Source of the DNA: Calliopum simillimum
Lineage: Eukaryota; Arthropoda; Insecta; Diptera; Lauxaniidae
Length of the DNA stretch: 64,000 bases
Direction of reading: 5' to 3'
Assembly: GCA_951812925.1 (NCBI GenBank)
Contig: OX638368.1
Span: 128,983,309 to 129,047,308 of the forward strand
Both the position numbers and the translations under genes were made by a program. The notes under the pieces were generated by a model, which worked only from the letters and a program-made list of their open reading frames with translations, searched no databases and was not told the DNA's origin. Positions 56,501 through 59,953 of the stretch are shown here, piece after piece; position 1 is the stretch's first letter; each line of letters opens with the position of its first letter.

Positions 56501-59019
56501 TTAAACCATATGTAAAATATGACGGTGGTTCACTAATGGCTTGGGACCCTTTTTCAGCAGCTGGGCCTGGAATACTCCATTTTGATGATAGTAGTAAGGA
56601 TCATAAGATGTATTTGAACATTTAGAGGCTAAATTTATTGCAATATAAGGATAAACTTGGTCAATGTAGTAATAGGTACTTTTAATAAAATAACGATTTC
56701 AAACATATTTCTTATAATATGAGATCATGTATTCAATACAACTGTCCCAATGTATTCATAACACTGGCGCGGGGTCCAGATATAAATGCTATTAAAATCT
56801 TGTGGAATTATCTGGACGCAAAAGTTCGCCAGCAGAATATTTGTTCAAAAACTGAACTGAAAAGGGTATTCATGGAAAATGGGAAAAAATTTATGTGAGC
56901 TATTGTGAAAAACTAATTCAAAGGATGCCAAAAGGACTAAACATGACAAATAAAAACAATATAATATACACTAATAACTGAACTCATGTAAAAATTATAA
57001 TTTTGTTAAGGTGTACGACTTTGGCTTTGGTACTGAATATGCTTGATTTCTGTAACTTTTTATTTATTTTCAAAAATAAGGGAAAATTTCAAGTTTGCTT
57101 TTTTGTTAAAATTTAAGGATTAAATAGGCTATTAAAAAATGTACTTCAAATTTCATAAATTATTTTTGCGTACTTAGTTTTGGGGCATTGAAAAAAGTTT
57201 GTTTGGTGTACGACTTTGGCTTGGACCTACTGTATATTTATTTGTGTCAAAAGTGAGGGGAACATCACAAGGGGGTAACAGCTATCGTTAGAAAACTTGT
57301 TGCGTGAATACATATACTTCGTGGAGAATTACTAACATATACATATAGGCGAAAGGCAGAATAACATTTGCCTGGTAGGCTATGTAGTAGTTCCACATCA
57401 AATTTTGTTCAATTTGGAAAAGATGATGTGTGGCCTAAAAACGATATTCTGAATAAGTTCTCCGAATTTCAAACTTCCATTGTATTTGGTGTAGAGAATT
57501 TAAATTTTGGTGTAGAGTCAATAAAGATAACTTTTGAAGTGATTTATTAGACATTCTAACATATCAAAGACATAAGACATAATGAAAACTTAATGGACTT
57601 AAGCTTTATGCTAAAGACAAACTTGTCAAAACTGGAGTTATACATACATATGTTAGCTTGTTCCAGATTTTTAATTACAAAAATACCAAACGTCATAGAA
57701 AGATGTGAAAAAAACCCCATTTACACACGCCAGAACGGTGTTGTTGCTTACGAAAGATTCGCGTGCCACATCAACTCCAATTTCCACAGCAGCCACCAAG
57801 TGAGCGGTGGCGCACTTAACATTCACCAGCCGACCGAAAGAAATCATGTGTAGAGGAGTAAAAAGGGCGGGGTGGGATGGCCGGTTAGACCAGAAAGCCA
57901 AGATTGAAGACAACGGAGACGGAGACGACGACGACGATGATATTACAACGACAACGTCGTCTACGTAGACGAAGACGACATTCTGCGTGTGTAGGTCATT
58001 AACATTTTGATGGGTTGGAAAAGTTAGCTGAGCTGTTTTGTGCTTCTTCTTCTGTTACTTCTTCGGGTACTAAAATTTAACTTGGTTTTTGTGTTCATTT
58101 CATATTTGCAAAAATTAAAATTTTTGCATTAAATTAAATATTTTGGTTTTGTTGTATTTTTTCGTATGAGCATTTTTTCTCACACCATAAAGGTAACACA
58201 CTCAAAATAAATTTTAGTATACTTTTGTGATAATGCATTTGAGAATGGTTAGAATGTATAGGTAGCTACCTGTGGATAATAGTCGTAGTTATTGTAGGGT
58301 GTTGTTGTTGTTGCTGCAGCTGTTGTTGTATTCGTTTGTAATGTTGACGAATATCCTGTACCGTTATTCGGATTATTCACAAAATTCGTTTGAAGCGAAT
58401 TTGTAATCGGATTATCTGGATAGACACTCGCGCCCGAATTCACACAATTTTGTTTGTTTAAATTTTGTTGTTGTTGCACTTGTTGTAAATTTACACCAAC
58501 CACACCACTTATATTGTTGTTGTTGTTGCTATTATTATTTTGATTGTAATTTGTTGCTGTTGTCGCTGTCGACGACTGACCGTTTTGACACTTTATCTGA
58601 TTTTGTTTCAAGTTTTGATTCAGATTTGAAATCGGAATCGTTTTGTTTTTTGAATGATTATTTTGTACCGGCGTAAATTGACAAGATGTTGTGGAATATG
58701 TGTCTTCTTCTTGTTTTTGTTGTTCTTGCTGTTGTTGTAGTCGTTGCCGTCTTCGCAGTTCGTATTCCGTTACATCCGTTTGCACACGCGGTCCACCTTC
58801 AACTGAATTTGTATTTCTGCTAACGAAGGAATTTACTGACTTCGTTGGTGTTGTCGTCGCCGCTGTTGTTGTTGTTGTAGCCCCAGTTGATGAAACTCCA
58901 CCAGCCATGACGTAGCCGGTATTTTGCCCACCACAGTTACCAATACTAACAACGCCAGCGCCAGCAGCAACAGTAGCAGCACTATTAGCTGCAACAGTTT
59001 TATTCCGATCTCTGTACAT
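5410..59019 (-). CDS. cher: Filamin (cheerio orthologue), 11 coding exons, C-terminal part outside window
   Basis: Filamins are actin cross-linkers: an N-terminal pair of CH domains binds F-actin, and a rod of Ig-like repeats dimerises and docks membrane proteins. In flies cheerio is needed for ovarian ring canals. Joining exons 58270-59019, 53385-53724, 18635-18779, 17565-17900, 11938-12029, 10585-11877, 9418-9804, 8650-9216, 7087-7891, 6571-7023 and 5410-5545 gives 1768 codons without a stop. Every junction has GT and AG ends and compatible phase. Predicted layout: residues 1-250 low complexity, CH1 about 281-387, CH2 about 400-505, then 13 Ig repeats recognised by the recurring YGPGLE-type start and GSPF-type end. 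Drosophila filamin carries about 20 repeats, so roughly a third of the rod lies beyond position 1. Assignment rests on recognised family sequence; exon borders are my manual reading. Confidence 0.96.
5975..6375. repeat. Three diverged tandem units of about 100-150 bp in cher intron 10
   Basis: The order GAGTTC(T)GG, TAGAGNTCTAAA, TTTTCATTTTAATCGAANAATC and TTTTATCGTAGA(A/G)GAGTTCTG recurs about three times (near 5985, 6130 and 6280). The third unit is shortened. It lies in the 1025-bp intron between exons 10 and 11. No coding signal. Confidence 0.7.
6571..7023 (-). CDS. cher: cher coding exon 10: Ig repeats 11 (end) to 13 (start)
   Basis: 453 nt beginning [12 protein letters not shown] after a 63-bp intron. 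Repeat 12 follows ([20 protein letters not shown] to [17 protein letters not shown]), then the start of repeat 13 ([20 protein letters not shown]). Acceptor TTTTTTCAG and donor GGGAAG then GTGAGT. The Lys-rich start of repeat 12 (NEKKK) is also a feature of the Drosophila protein as I remember it. Confidence 0.95.
7087..7891 (-). CDS. cher: cher coding exon 9: Ig repeats 9 to 11 (part)
   Basis: 805 nt. It encodes [18 protein letters not shown] (repeat 9, ends [15 protein letters not shown]), repeat 10 ([20 protein letters not shown] to [13 protein letters not shown]) and most of repeat 11 ([20 protein letters not shown] to FADEEVPC). The acceptor is AACTATAG and the donor TGCAG then GTAAAT. 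An ATG lies a few codons inside the exon, but the splice-joined frame shows that it is internal. Confidence 0.96.
7892..8649 (-). other. cher intron 8
   Basis: 758 bp of AT-rich sequence between exons 8 and 9. Nothing recognisable apart from an unremarkable pyrimidine tract before the acceptor. Confidence 0.8.
8650..9216 (-). CDS. cher: cher coding exon 8: Ig repeats 7 and 8
   Basis: 567 nt. It starts [20 protein letters not shown], runs through repeat 7 (ends [17 protein letters not shown]) and repeat 8 ([20 protein letters not shown] to [15 protein letters not shown]), and ends in SGIGIQPHG. The acceptor GTACAAG is weaker than the others because the pyrimidine tract is interrupted, but it restores the conserved frame exactly. 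Donor CATG then GTAGGA. Confidence 0.93.
9418..9804 (-). CDS. cher: cher coding exon 7: Ig repeats 5 (end) and 6
   Basis: 387 nt. It begins [19 protein letters not shown], closing repeat 5, then [20 protein letters not shown], the body of repeat 6, and [16 protein letters not shown] at its end. It ends in the linker VDGLEP. Acceptor TTTTCAG, donor CCAA then GTAAGTATT. Reading past the donor gives only a few intronic codons, so the exon end is well defined. Confidence 0.95.
9805..10584 (-). other. cher intron 6
   Basis: 780 bp between exons 6 and 7. AT-rich; I see no repeat, ORF or RNA gene in it. Introns 8 (7892-8649) and 10 (5546-6570) are similar in size; intron 7 is 201 bp, and introns 5 and 9 are 60 and 63 bp. 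Confidence 0.8.
10585..11877 (-). CDS. cher: cher coding exon 6: Ig repeats 1 to 5 (part)
   Basis: 1293 nt, the longest exon. It carries the rest of repeat 1 (ends [13 protein letters not shown]), repeat 2 (ends [13 protein letters not shown]), repeat 3 (ends [13 protein letters not shown]), repeat 4 (ends [13 protein letters not shown]) and the first half of repeat 5. The recurring features are a KVRASGRGL or IVAYGPGL opening, a central hydrophobic strand pattern and the closing SPF motif, as in all filamin rods. It follows a 60-bp intron and ends GTAGAAG then GTAAGT, phase 1. Confidence 0.96.
11938..12029 (-). CDS. cher: cher coding exon 5: start of Ig repeat 1
   Basis: A 92-nt exon encoding [20 protein letters not shown] then [10 protein letters not shown], the A and B strands of the first filamin Ig repeat, which follows CH2 directly. 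Acceptor TTTACACAG and donor GCAAAG then GTTAGT. It enters with phase 2 and leaves with phase 1. The intron after it is only 60 bp. The exon is too short to stand out as an ORF, but the sequence match and phases are unambiguous. Confidence 0.92.
12030..13497 (-). other. cher intron 4, right part without recognisable features
   Basis: AT-rich intronic DNA between exon 5 and the foldback element at 13506. No ORF of interest, no clear repeat. Confidence 0.7.
13901..14730 (+). mobile_element. DINE-1-like (Helentron-related) repeat, copy 1
   Basis: Starts ACTAGTAAGGGTGTAAATTT and ends GGGTGTAGGGTATA. It contains a (CCAG)n tract (about 14540-14600), the words TGACGCTGATCAAGAATATA and CGGACATGGCTATATCGACT, and a short terminal hairpin (ATACCCTGGGTGTAGGGTAT). 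The same internal words, in reverse complement, resemble the Drosophila DINE-1/INE-1 family from memory. It sits between A and A of the host foldback arm without duplication, as expected for Helentron-type insertion. Non-coding; the overlapping Pro/Ala/Gln-rich frames are artefacts of the CCAG tract. Confidence 0.7.
14780..15687 (-). mobile_element. DINE-1-like repeat, copy 2, inverted
   Basis: Same family as the repeat at 13901-14730 but on the opposite strand: from right to left it begins ACTAGTAAGGGTGT and ends GTAGGGTATA at 14780. The GCCACGCCTCCTTGTCC-type block occurs several times in tandem in both copies, about 120 bp apart. The GGCTGG microsatellite lies near 14915. Comparison with the empty left arm of the host element shows insertion between A and A with no target duplication. 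Confidence 0.7.
15897..17564 (-). other. cher intron 4, left-over AT-rich DNA
   Basis: No gene or clear transposon. Contains A/T runs near 16785, 16975 and 17370 and a TATGTATG stretch near 17080. The open frames are low-complexity Phe/Lys/Asn runs and look random. Confidence 0.7.
17565..17900 (-). CDS. cher: cher coding exon 4: CH2 domain
   Basis: 336 nt encoding [48 protein letters not shown] and the C-terminal CH2 helix ending in [10 protein letters not shown]. This is the second calponin-homology domain of the actin-binding module. The start is an acceptor (TTTTTAG then ACTTCTT), not a start codon, and the donor is AACAG then GTGAGT. Exon 3 lies 734 bp upstream, with a small hAT-like MITE in between. 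Confidence 0.95.
17963..18370. mobile_element. hAT-like foldback MITE, 408 bp, perfect 8-bp target duplication
   Basis: Ends TAGGCCGGGTCAA and, inverted, TTGACCCGGCCTA. Flanked by exact CTACATAT duplications at 17955-17962 and 18371-18378. The arms pair nearly throughout: AAACCATGGGTCTAAAATCA on the left with TGATTTTAGACCCATGGTTT on the right. The centre lies near 18166. It sits in intron 3 of cher between the two CH exons. No coding capacity. Confidence 0.93.
18635..18779 (-). CDS. cher: cher coding exon 3: end of CH1 and linker to CH2
   Basis: 145 nt. It begins with the two bases that complete the Asp codon split by intron 2 and ends two bases into an Arg codon. It encodes [20 protein letters not shown] and then [19 protein letters not shown], the highly conserved last CH1 helix plus the acidic linker. 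The acceptor follows a run of T residues (TTTTTTTCAG). A second AG six bases inside the exon would break the frame, so the upstream one is used. The donor is CAAAG then GTAATA. Confidence 0.94.
18930..19260. repeat. Dispersed repeat, copy B
   Basis: Matches 42480-42770 in inverted orientation over about 300 bp (GTGTTGAGTCGACACACTAA, TTTTACGATCCTTACATCTG, ATATGGCTAAAAATAAG) and 2710-2990 in direct orientation at lower similarity. Non-coding in all three copies. Confidence 0.7.
19300..21990. other. Intronic DNA without recognised features
   Basis: Contains an open frame at 19508-19963 on the plus strand (151 codons, Phe/Leu/Ile-rich, two hydrophobic stretches) that I do not recognise and consider probably fortuitous. 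Also a T run at 20793-20816. Nothing else supportable. Confidence 0.5.
22010..22450 (-). pseudogene. Mariner-family transposase fragment
   Basis: Read on the minus strand, frames match Tc1/mariner transposase in order: a linker with [15 protein letters not shown], then [14 protein letters not shown] and ITGEYY (first catalytic Asp region), the [14 protein letters not shown] segment, and [18 protein letters not shown] (third catalytic Asp). The coding frame shifts between HENVSIH and HPPYSPD, and the usual Asp after the His of the middle motif is Glu. The N-terminal DNA-binding domain is not visible. This is a decayed DD34D-type mariner copy with no terminal repeats found. Confidence 0.82.
22530..22850. 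repeat. Partial copy of the foldback family at 2156-3527
   Basis: TTTAGGTTAGAATATCTCAA matches about 2480-2500. TTTTCTCGAAGG, GATTTTCTGG and CCTTTAAGAACACTGTGT match 3385-3527. It includes the right terminal repeat but not the left, so it is a truncated copy lying next to the mariner fragment. Confidence 0.65.
23446..23848. mobile_element. Foldback MITE, about 400 bp
   Basis: The left arm TGTTTCTTTTGACGCGT is the inverse of the right arm ACGCGTCAAAAGAAACA. Pairing continues inward through ACAATTGTGGT/ACCACAATTGT, the ATAACTTATGAA region, and AACCACATGCTCTACAAA against TTTTGTAGAGAACATGATT. No clear target duplication. Non-coding. Confidence 0.75.
23849..25590. other. Intronic DNA without recognised features
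   Basis: AT-rich. An A run at about 24190-24216. No supportable gene. Confidence 0.6.
25600..26570 (+). pseudogene. Degenerate mariner/Tc1-superfamily transposase
   Basis: Plus-strand sequence covers nearly a whole transposase. The helix-turn-helix region is broken by stops (about 25620-25865, with [19 protein letters not shown] near 25760). The catalytic part at 25866-26570 contains [40 protein letters not shown] and [18 protein letters not shown]. The first and third catalytic Asp are kept. The second is Tyr (YGATCH instead of DGATCH), 37 positions before the third. Between about 26150 and 26240 the conserved [17 protein letters not shown] segment lies in another frame, so there are two compensating frameshifts. 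Clearly inactive. Terminal repeats not found. Confidence 0.88.
26980..27560. repeat. Inverted-repeat region around a tRNA-like fragment
   Basis: Words such as TTTCCAAACGTTT and TTTGGAAATTAA occur on both strands on each side of the tRNA-like fragment at 27245-27320. Open and AT-rich; looks like a decayed foldback or SINE composite. Boundaries are approximate. Confidence 0.4.
27245..27320 (-). repeat. tRNA-like (Met-type) fragment, probably SINE or pseudogene
   Basis: On the minus strand: GGCACCTTAGGCCAGTTGAT, an anticodon-like loop CTCATAA, then GGTCATAGGTTCGATTCTC with a good B box. The order and spacing resemble a tRNA. Stem pairing is imperfect and no clear acceptor stem closes it, so I do not call a functional tRNA. 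Confidence 0.45.
27840..28477 (+). promoter_or_regulatory. Possible promoter and 5' leader, GC-richer island
   Basis: 27840-27950 is unusually GC-rich for this intron (CCACCGTCAGAACAATTC, CTCCGCCGGCTGTCACTGTG) and precedes a plus-strand ATG frame at 28478. No TATA box or initiator can be fixed with confidence. Proposed only because of the frame that follows. Confidence 0.25.
28478..28601 (+). CDS. Possible first coding exon of an unrelated membrane protein
   Basis: ATG-started frame of 41 codons plus one base, ending at a good donor (TGTG then GTGAGT). It encodes [20 protein letters not shown] followed by a short polar break (LNEPNK) and a second hydrophobic stretch. This two-part pattern vaguely recalls the N-terminus of acylglycerol-phosphate acyltransferases, but I see no downstream exon with the NHxxxxD motif. 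The poly-T tract inside the frame argues for chance. Frame, leader and donor together make it worth listing at low confidence. Confidence 0.22.
29085..30365. mobile_element. Foldback element built of ~20-bp units, interrupted by a DINE-1-like insert
   Basis: The left end CTACACCCTTTCCAGCTCG pairs with the right end CGAGCTTGAAAAGCTGTAG. The arms consist of repeated words like GTAAATTCATATTGAGAAA alternating with AATTGATAATGAGAA-type units (29100-29280 and 30072-30350, inverted about a centre near 30170). The insert 29282-30071 splits the left arm. Non-coding. Confidence 0.75.
29282..30071 (+). mobile_element. DINE-1-like repeat, copy 3
   Basis: Begins ACTATTAAGGGTGTTACC and ends GGGTGTAGGGTATA, with the same internal blocks as the two copies near 13.9-15.7 kb (GCTTATATGGGA, GCCACGCCCTCTTGTCC, a short CCAG tract near 29920, ACGCTGATCAAGAATATATA). 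Flanked by A on each side with no target duplication, as in the other copies. Confidence 0.72.
30541..31180. repeat. Cluster of tRNA B-box-like fragments
   Basis: Three short pieces carry B-box-like sequence: about 30548 (GGATTCGAACGGAGG), about 30965 (CCGGGTTCGAACCTCAG) and about 31088 on the minus strand (GATCCGGGTTCAAATCCTCC). None folds into a full cloverleaf by eye. Probably SINE-derived. Confidence 0.4.
31181..33600. other. Intronic DNA without recognised features
   Basis: AT-rich, T runs near 32505 and 32870. No supportable gene or complete element. Confidence 0.6.
33601..34971. mobile_element. Foldback transposon with GGGCCATCCACAAAGGACGTC ends and an internal ORF
   Basis: The left end TAAGGGCCATCCACAAAGGA is inverted at the right end (TCCTTTATGGACGGCCCCTTA). 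Near-palindromic arms follow: CACACTGGGGC (34218) with CCCCAGTGTG (34857), AAGAATGGTACGAAGCTTA with its inverse near 34755, and TACTCAAGAGGAAAGC with its inverse near 34690. About 500 bp (33700-34200) are present only on the left side and contain the ORF at 33805-34053. TTACT occurs on both flanks, but a clean target duplication cannot be set. G-rich stretch of 12 G at about 33678. Confidence 0.75.
33805..34053 (+). CDS. Unrecognised ORF inside foldback element
   Basis: 82 codons of unusually balanced composition for this intron: a basic part ([32 protein letters not shown]) followed by a very acidic part ([20 protein letters not shown]) and [15 protein letters not shown]. It lies in the unpaired part of the foldback element. 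I do not recognise the family. It could be a remnant of the element's own gene or captured host sequence. The frame may start upstream of this ATG. A translated database search would decide. Confidence 0.35.
   Translation: MIQKNKVLHRTNKKSSTVLPKIRTIGVAAKRRREWMAILTDDQLDWLDDDDLDLTGLADAPMVKGWQGRIGNYSDEFSRNVF
34980..37000. other. Intronic DNA without recognised features
   Basis: AT-rich. The small open frames are low complexity. Nothing supportable. Confidence 0.6.
37020..38070. mobile_element. Foldback element, about 1 kb
   Basis: The left arm around AAACATCTTAACCCATTATA TCGA (37165-37190) is inverted around TCGATATAATGGGATAAGAT (37920-37940). The pair GGCTTATATTCAATACCCTC and GAGTGTTTTGAATATAAGCC (37751-37770) continues it. 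The central part (37480-37690) contains a separate hairpin GTGATCGGTTAA...TTAACCGATCAC at about 37642-37677. No coding capacity, exact ends not found. Confidence 0.65.
38071..42300. other. Intronic DNA, no gene recognised
   Basis: AT-rich with T and A runs (about 38280-38470) and a TTA microsatellite near 41660. The short frames show no recognisable domains. Confidence 0.6.
42480..42770. repeat. Dispersed repeat, copy C (inverted relative to 18930-19260)
   Basis: CAGATGTAAGGATCGTAAAA, TTTTGTGTGTCGACTCAACA and TTATTTTTAGCCATATTTTC are the inverse of words in 18930-19260. The flanking 41680-42120 carries scattered GTGACTCA(C/T)GG words that may belong to the same element. Confidence 0.65.
42771..44636. 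other. Intronic DNA, no gene recognised
   Basis: AT-rich, no domain or repeat structure that I can support. Confidence 0.6.
44637..45736. mobile_element. Inverted-repeat element rich in CCGTTACG/GTTTCGAAC words with tRNA-like pieces
   Basis: Starts CCCAGTGTGCCAAACG and ends, inverted, CCCAATGTGCACAAAAACG. The arms hold many copies of GGATCCGTTTCGAAC, CGTAACGGGTTC and AAAACGAATTCAAAACGG. The right side has about three tandem units of near 200 bp (45280, 45460 and 45600). tRNA B-box-like words lie near 44960, 45333 and 45537 (CCCGGGTTCGAATTC). No transposase and no clear target duplication. Confidence 0.65.
45737..46268. other. AT-rich spacer with AATTATTA microsatellite
   Basis: 45810-45895 is an imperfect repeat of TAATTAATTATTAAT words. 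A T run lies near 46173. No gene. Confidence 0.6.
46269..46840. mobile_element. Foldback MITE, about 570 bp
   Basis: Left end AATTGAGGAGTTATTTTTCA then AAAGGGCGTAAAACCA; the right end is the inverse TGGTTTTACGCCC, TTTTGAAAAATCACTCCTCA ATT. More than 30 bp of the ends pair. No clear target duplication. Lies 47 bp from the next element. Confidence 0.75.
46888..47606. mobile_element. Inverted-repeat element with GGGGAGAGGGGGGAGGTTT ends
   Basis: The left end, after TA, is GGGGAGAGGGGGGAGGTTTT, and the right end is the inverse AAACCTCCCCCCTCTACCC followed by TA. TA on both sides fits Tc1/mariner-type insertion, though other readings are possible. The interior holds a minus-strand ORF (47013-47231) with non-random composition. 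Confidence 0.6.
47013..47231 (-). CDS. Unrecognised ORF inside inverted-repeat element
   Basis: About 70 codons rich in Ser, Glu and Asp ([40 protein letters not shown]) ending at a TAA just after SNFW. Its composition differs from the Phe/Lys/Asn-rich random frames around it. The start used here may not be a real ATG start, and the frame could extend by splicing. I do not recognise it. It may be a transposon-gene remnant or captured host sequence. Confidence 0.25.
   Translation of the reverse strand: MDKEGLVKCKWEDSTTEIYPYESIIFHESDFSQSMEFSTNADVQIDMKSAESYPVLVPELGFPKIANISNFW
48009..48146. mobile_element. Compact near-perfect palindrome, 138 bp
   Basis: AGGCGATTCCTGAAAACGTG with AAAAGCCTCGAAAACCTTGT is followed, after about 30 bp, by its inverse ending CACGTTTTCAGGAATCACCT. 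Only a few mismatches over a stem of about 53 bp, so it is younger than most others here. Likely a tiny MITE. Target duplication not clear. Confidence 0.75.
48213..48772. mobile_element. Foldback MITE, about 560 bp
   Basis: CTTGCACTATTTCCAAAGTT then CATAAAACCCATACCAAT on the left is inverted at ATTGGCATAGGTTTTATGAA, CCTTGGAACTAGTGCAAG on the right. A perfect small hairpin (CGAGGACCCAT/ATGGGTCCTCG) sits at 48283-48312 inside the left arm. Non-coding. Confidence 0.7.
49142..49700. mobile_element. Decayed foldback element
   Basis: GCTCGGCGCATTTTCGAT (about 49219) is inverted at ATCGAAAATGCGCCGAAT (about 49608), with further pairing outwards. TAGGGTAGGCC at 49143 may be an end. Exact limits are unclear. 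Confidence 0.5.
49700..52240. other. Intronic DNA without recognised features
   Basis: No supportable gene. ACAGGGTGGTGCAAAAAG at 51511 resembles a transposon end, but I found no partner. Confidence 0.6.
52240..52620. repeat. Degenerate hexanucleotide repeat (CTTGGT)n / (ACCAAG)n
   Basis: The hexamer TCTTGG occurs in clusters at about 52284-52350, 52503-52580 and, as ACCAAG, at 52262-52280 and 52585-52612. Both orientations appear. It is a minisatellite-like tract, not coding. Confidence 0.8.
52621..53384 (-). other. Intron 2 of cher just downstream of exon 2
   Basis: AT-rich sequence following the exon 2 donor. No recognisable element. Confidence 0.6.
53385..53724 (-). CDS. cher: cher coding exon 2: CH1 domain
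   Basis: 113 codons plus one base. The acceptor is CTTCTAG at 53725-53731 and the donor is ATTG then GTAAGT. It encodes an acidic linker ([19 protein letters not shown]) followed by the start of CH1: [17 protein letters not shown], the [16 protein letters not shown] core, and [18 protein letters not shown]. These are the actin-binding segments conserved in filamin and alpha-actinin. The exon is isolated: 4.5 kb of intron on one side and 34.6 kb on the other. An internal ATG at 53670 could start a shorter isoform lacking the extension; I cannot tell whether it is used. Confidence 0.95.
53725..55019 (-). other. cher intron 1, part near exon 2
   Basis: AT-rich, no repeat family recognised. An A run at 54719-54735 and a pyrimidine/purine-skewed patch at 54600-54720. 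Confidence 0.6.
55130..55650. mobile_element. Foldback element next to the Tc1-like element
   Basis: CACTTTTGGCAACGGCAT (about 55301) pairs with ATGCCGTTGGCAAAAGTG (about 55434). GATTTAAAGTTCAGAAAA pairs with TTTTCTGAACTTTAAATC near 55495-55513, and CGCTCATTCCGAATCTG with the region near 55545. Outside the arms, AAAATGCTATATC occurs directly repeated at 55067 and 55675. Non-coding. Confidence 0.7.
55738..57232. mobile_element. Palindromic Tc1-like element with IR/DR ends and two broken transposase halves
   Basis: Ends CAGTAGGTCCAAGCCAAAGT and its inverse, each flanked by TA (55736-55737 and 57233-57234), the Tc1 target. GCCAAAGTCGTACACC occurs at each end and again about 200 bp inside, giving an IR/DR arrangement. 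The left arm, on the minus strand, carries Tc1 transposase-like [14 protein letters not shown] and a [15 protein letters not shown] segment. The right arm carries the same region on the plus strand and additionally [20 protein letters not shown] (56764-56920), which is the [11 protein letters not shown] region with the catalytic Glu replaced by Lys. Stops and frameshifts break both halves. The element is a head-to-head foldback derivative. Confidence 0.85.
56764..56935 (+). pseudogene. Tc1-like transposase C-terminal fragment
   Basis: The frame reads [20 protein letters not shown] and [19 protein letters not shown], then a stop, matching the Tc1 transposase C-terminus. The catalytic Glu of the third motif is Lys. 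The mirrored segment has been deleted from the opposite arm. Inactive. Confidence 0.8.
57233..58269 (-). other. cher intron 1, part near exon 1, with a GC-richer patch
   Basis: 57720-57980 is GC-richer than its surroundings, with a CGACGACGACGATG tract at about 57925 and CACCAAGTGAGCGGTGGCGC at about 57795. It could be an alternative first exon or promoter of cher, since fly filamin genes use several. No conserved frame is visible: the one on the minus strand (57671-57913) is unrecognised. Confidence 0.45.
58270..59019 (-). CDS. cher: cher coding exon 1: Q/N/T-rich N-terminal extension
   Basis: 250 codons, phase 0 at the donor (CCACAG then GTAGCT). I start at the ATG at 59019, which follows AAAAC, a good insect start context. 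The frame stays open four codons further upstream, but only a GTG is available there. Residues 1-60 are rich in Ala, Gly and Thr. Residues about 82-103 ([20 protein letters not shown] onward) are charged and Gln-rich and could be helical. The rest is Asn/Gln/Thr/Ser-rich with poly-N and poly-Q tracts encoded by GTTGTT-type repeats on the plus strand. No signal peptide or known domain is visible. It joins in frame to exon 2. It is probably disordered and isoform-specific. The exact start is not proven. Confidence 0.85.
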
Positions 59020-59060
59020 GTTTTCACACACTCCACTCTCTCTCTCTTTTTTTTGCGTAG
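59020..59060 (-). promoter_or_regulatory. GA-rich 5' leader immediately before the cher start
   Basis: The minus strand reads a run of GAGAGAGAGAG then TGGAGTGTGTGAAAAC before ATG. GAGA tracts are common in fly promoters and leaders. The transcription start itself cannot be placed. Confidence 0.35.
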
Positions 59061-59953
59061 CTCTCGAGCTAATACTTTTTCGTTAAACTTTGTGATGTCG
59101 TCGATCGTGTTCTTTCGCGGTTTTTTTTTCTGTACAAATTCACCACGACTAGGTAAAGTACTTGTATTTAATTTTGTTTTATTTTAATATTTTCTATTGT
59201 TTACTATTCTCTTGAGTTATGAGCAACTTGTTTACACTGTAAAAAAATATTTCAACTAAATTTTATATGGTTAATTTTTGAACAAATTTCAAGGTCGCGA
59301 AACATTTCGTTACATATATGGAATCGTGTGCATGGAATGATAAGCAAATCAGTAACGCTAATTTTTGTAAGATCTTATTTGGGGCAAATCCGCAAAAAGG
59401 TCAACCAGAAGCATAGAAACTAAGGTTGTATTTTGTTATGTTTCTGATTATAAATAATTAGCTCCAAATCTTCATTAAATGCAACAGTTTTGCCTTGATC
59501 TTAATCTAGAAAATTTTAGGTCTCATTAAATTATTATTACTTATATGAAAAATTACATTTCGGTCAGCAATCACGTGTGAATCTAAATGTAAAAATTTTA
59601 GGCAGCTAATCTTTCAGTACTTTTCTTAACTTTCTTACCTCTAACTTATTTTGTATACTTTTTTCCTCATCTTTTTTGCATTAGCCTTAAGTTCTCAAAT
59701 ATGTTTAGTATAGTTTTTATTCCTTTTGACCATGACTAGTAAGATAGGTATTTGTGTAAAATTGTTAACCTTTATATGTTGATGATTATAATTGCTATCT
59801 AAATTTAAATATATTGCATTTAAAAGGAACTTATATTCTTATATGCTAATAAATTGTATAAAATAAATGAAAATGAAGGTGAATATGAAACGCAACTTTT
59901 TTATGCAGACAGACTAGCGTTATGATAAAAATTTAACTCTCTATGGTCAAAAT
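59061..59953. other. Intergenic or 5' flanking DNA of cher
   Basis: No gene recognised. A TTTATT word near 59715 could serve as a poly(A) signal (AATAAA on the minus strand) for the candidate terminal exon at 59954-60065. Confidence 0.5.

Noticed and set aside
58691..58915. Cys-rich or Leu-rich frames opposite cher exon 1
   Set aside because: Antisense or shifted readings of the CAA/CAG/ACA repeats of exon 1.
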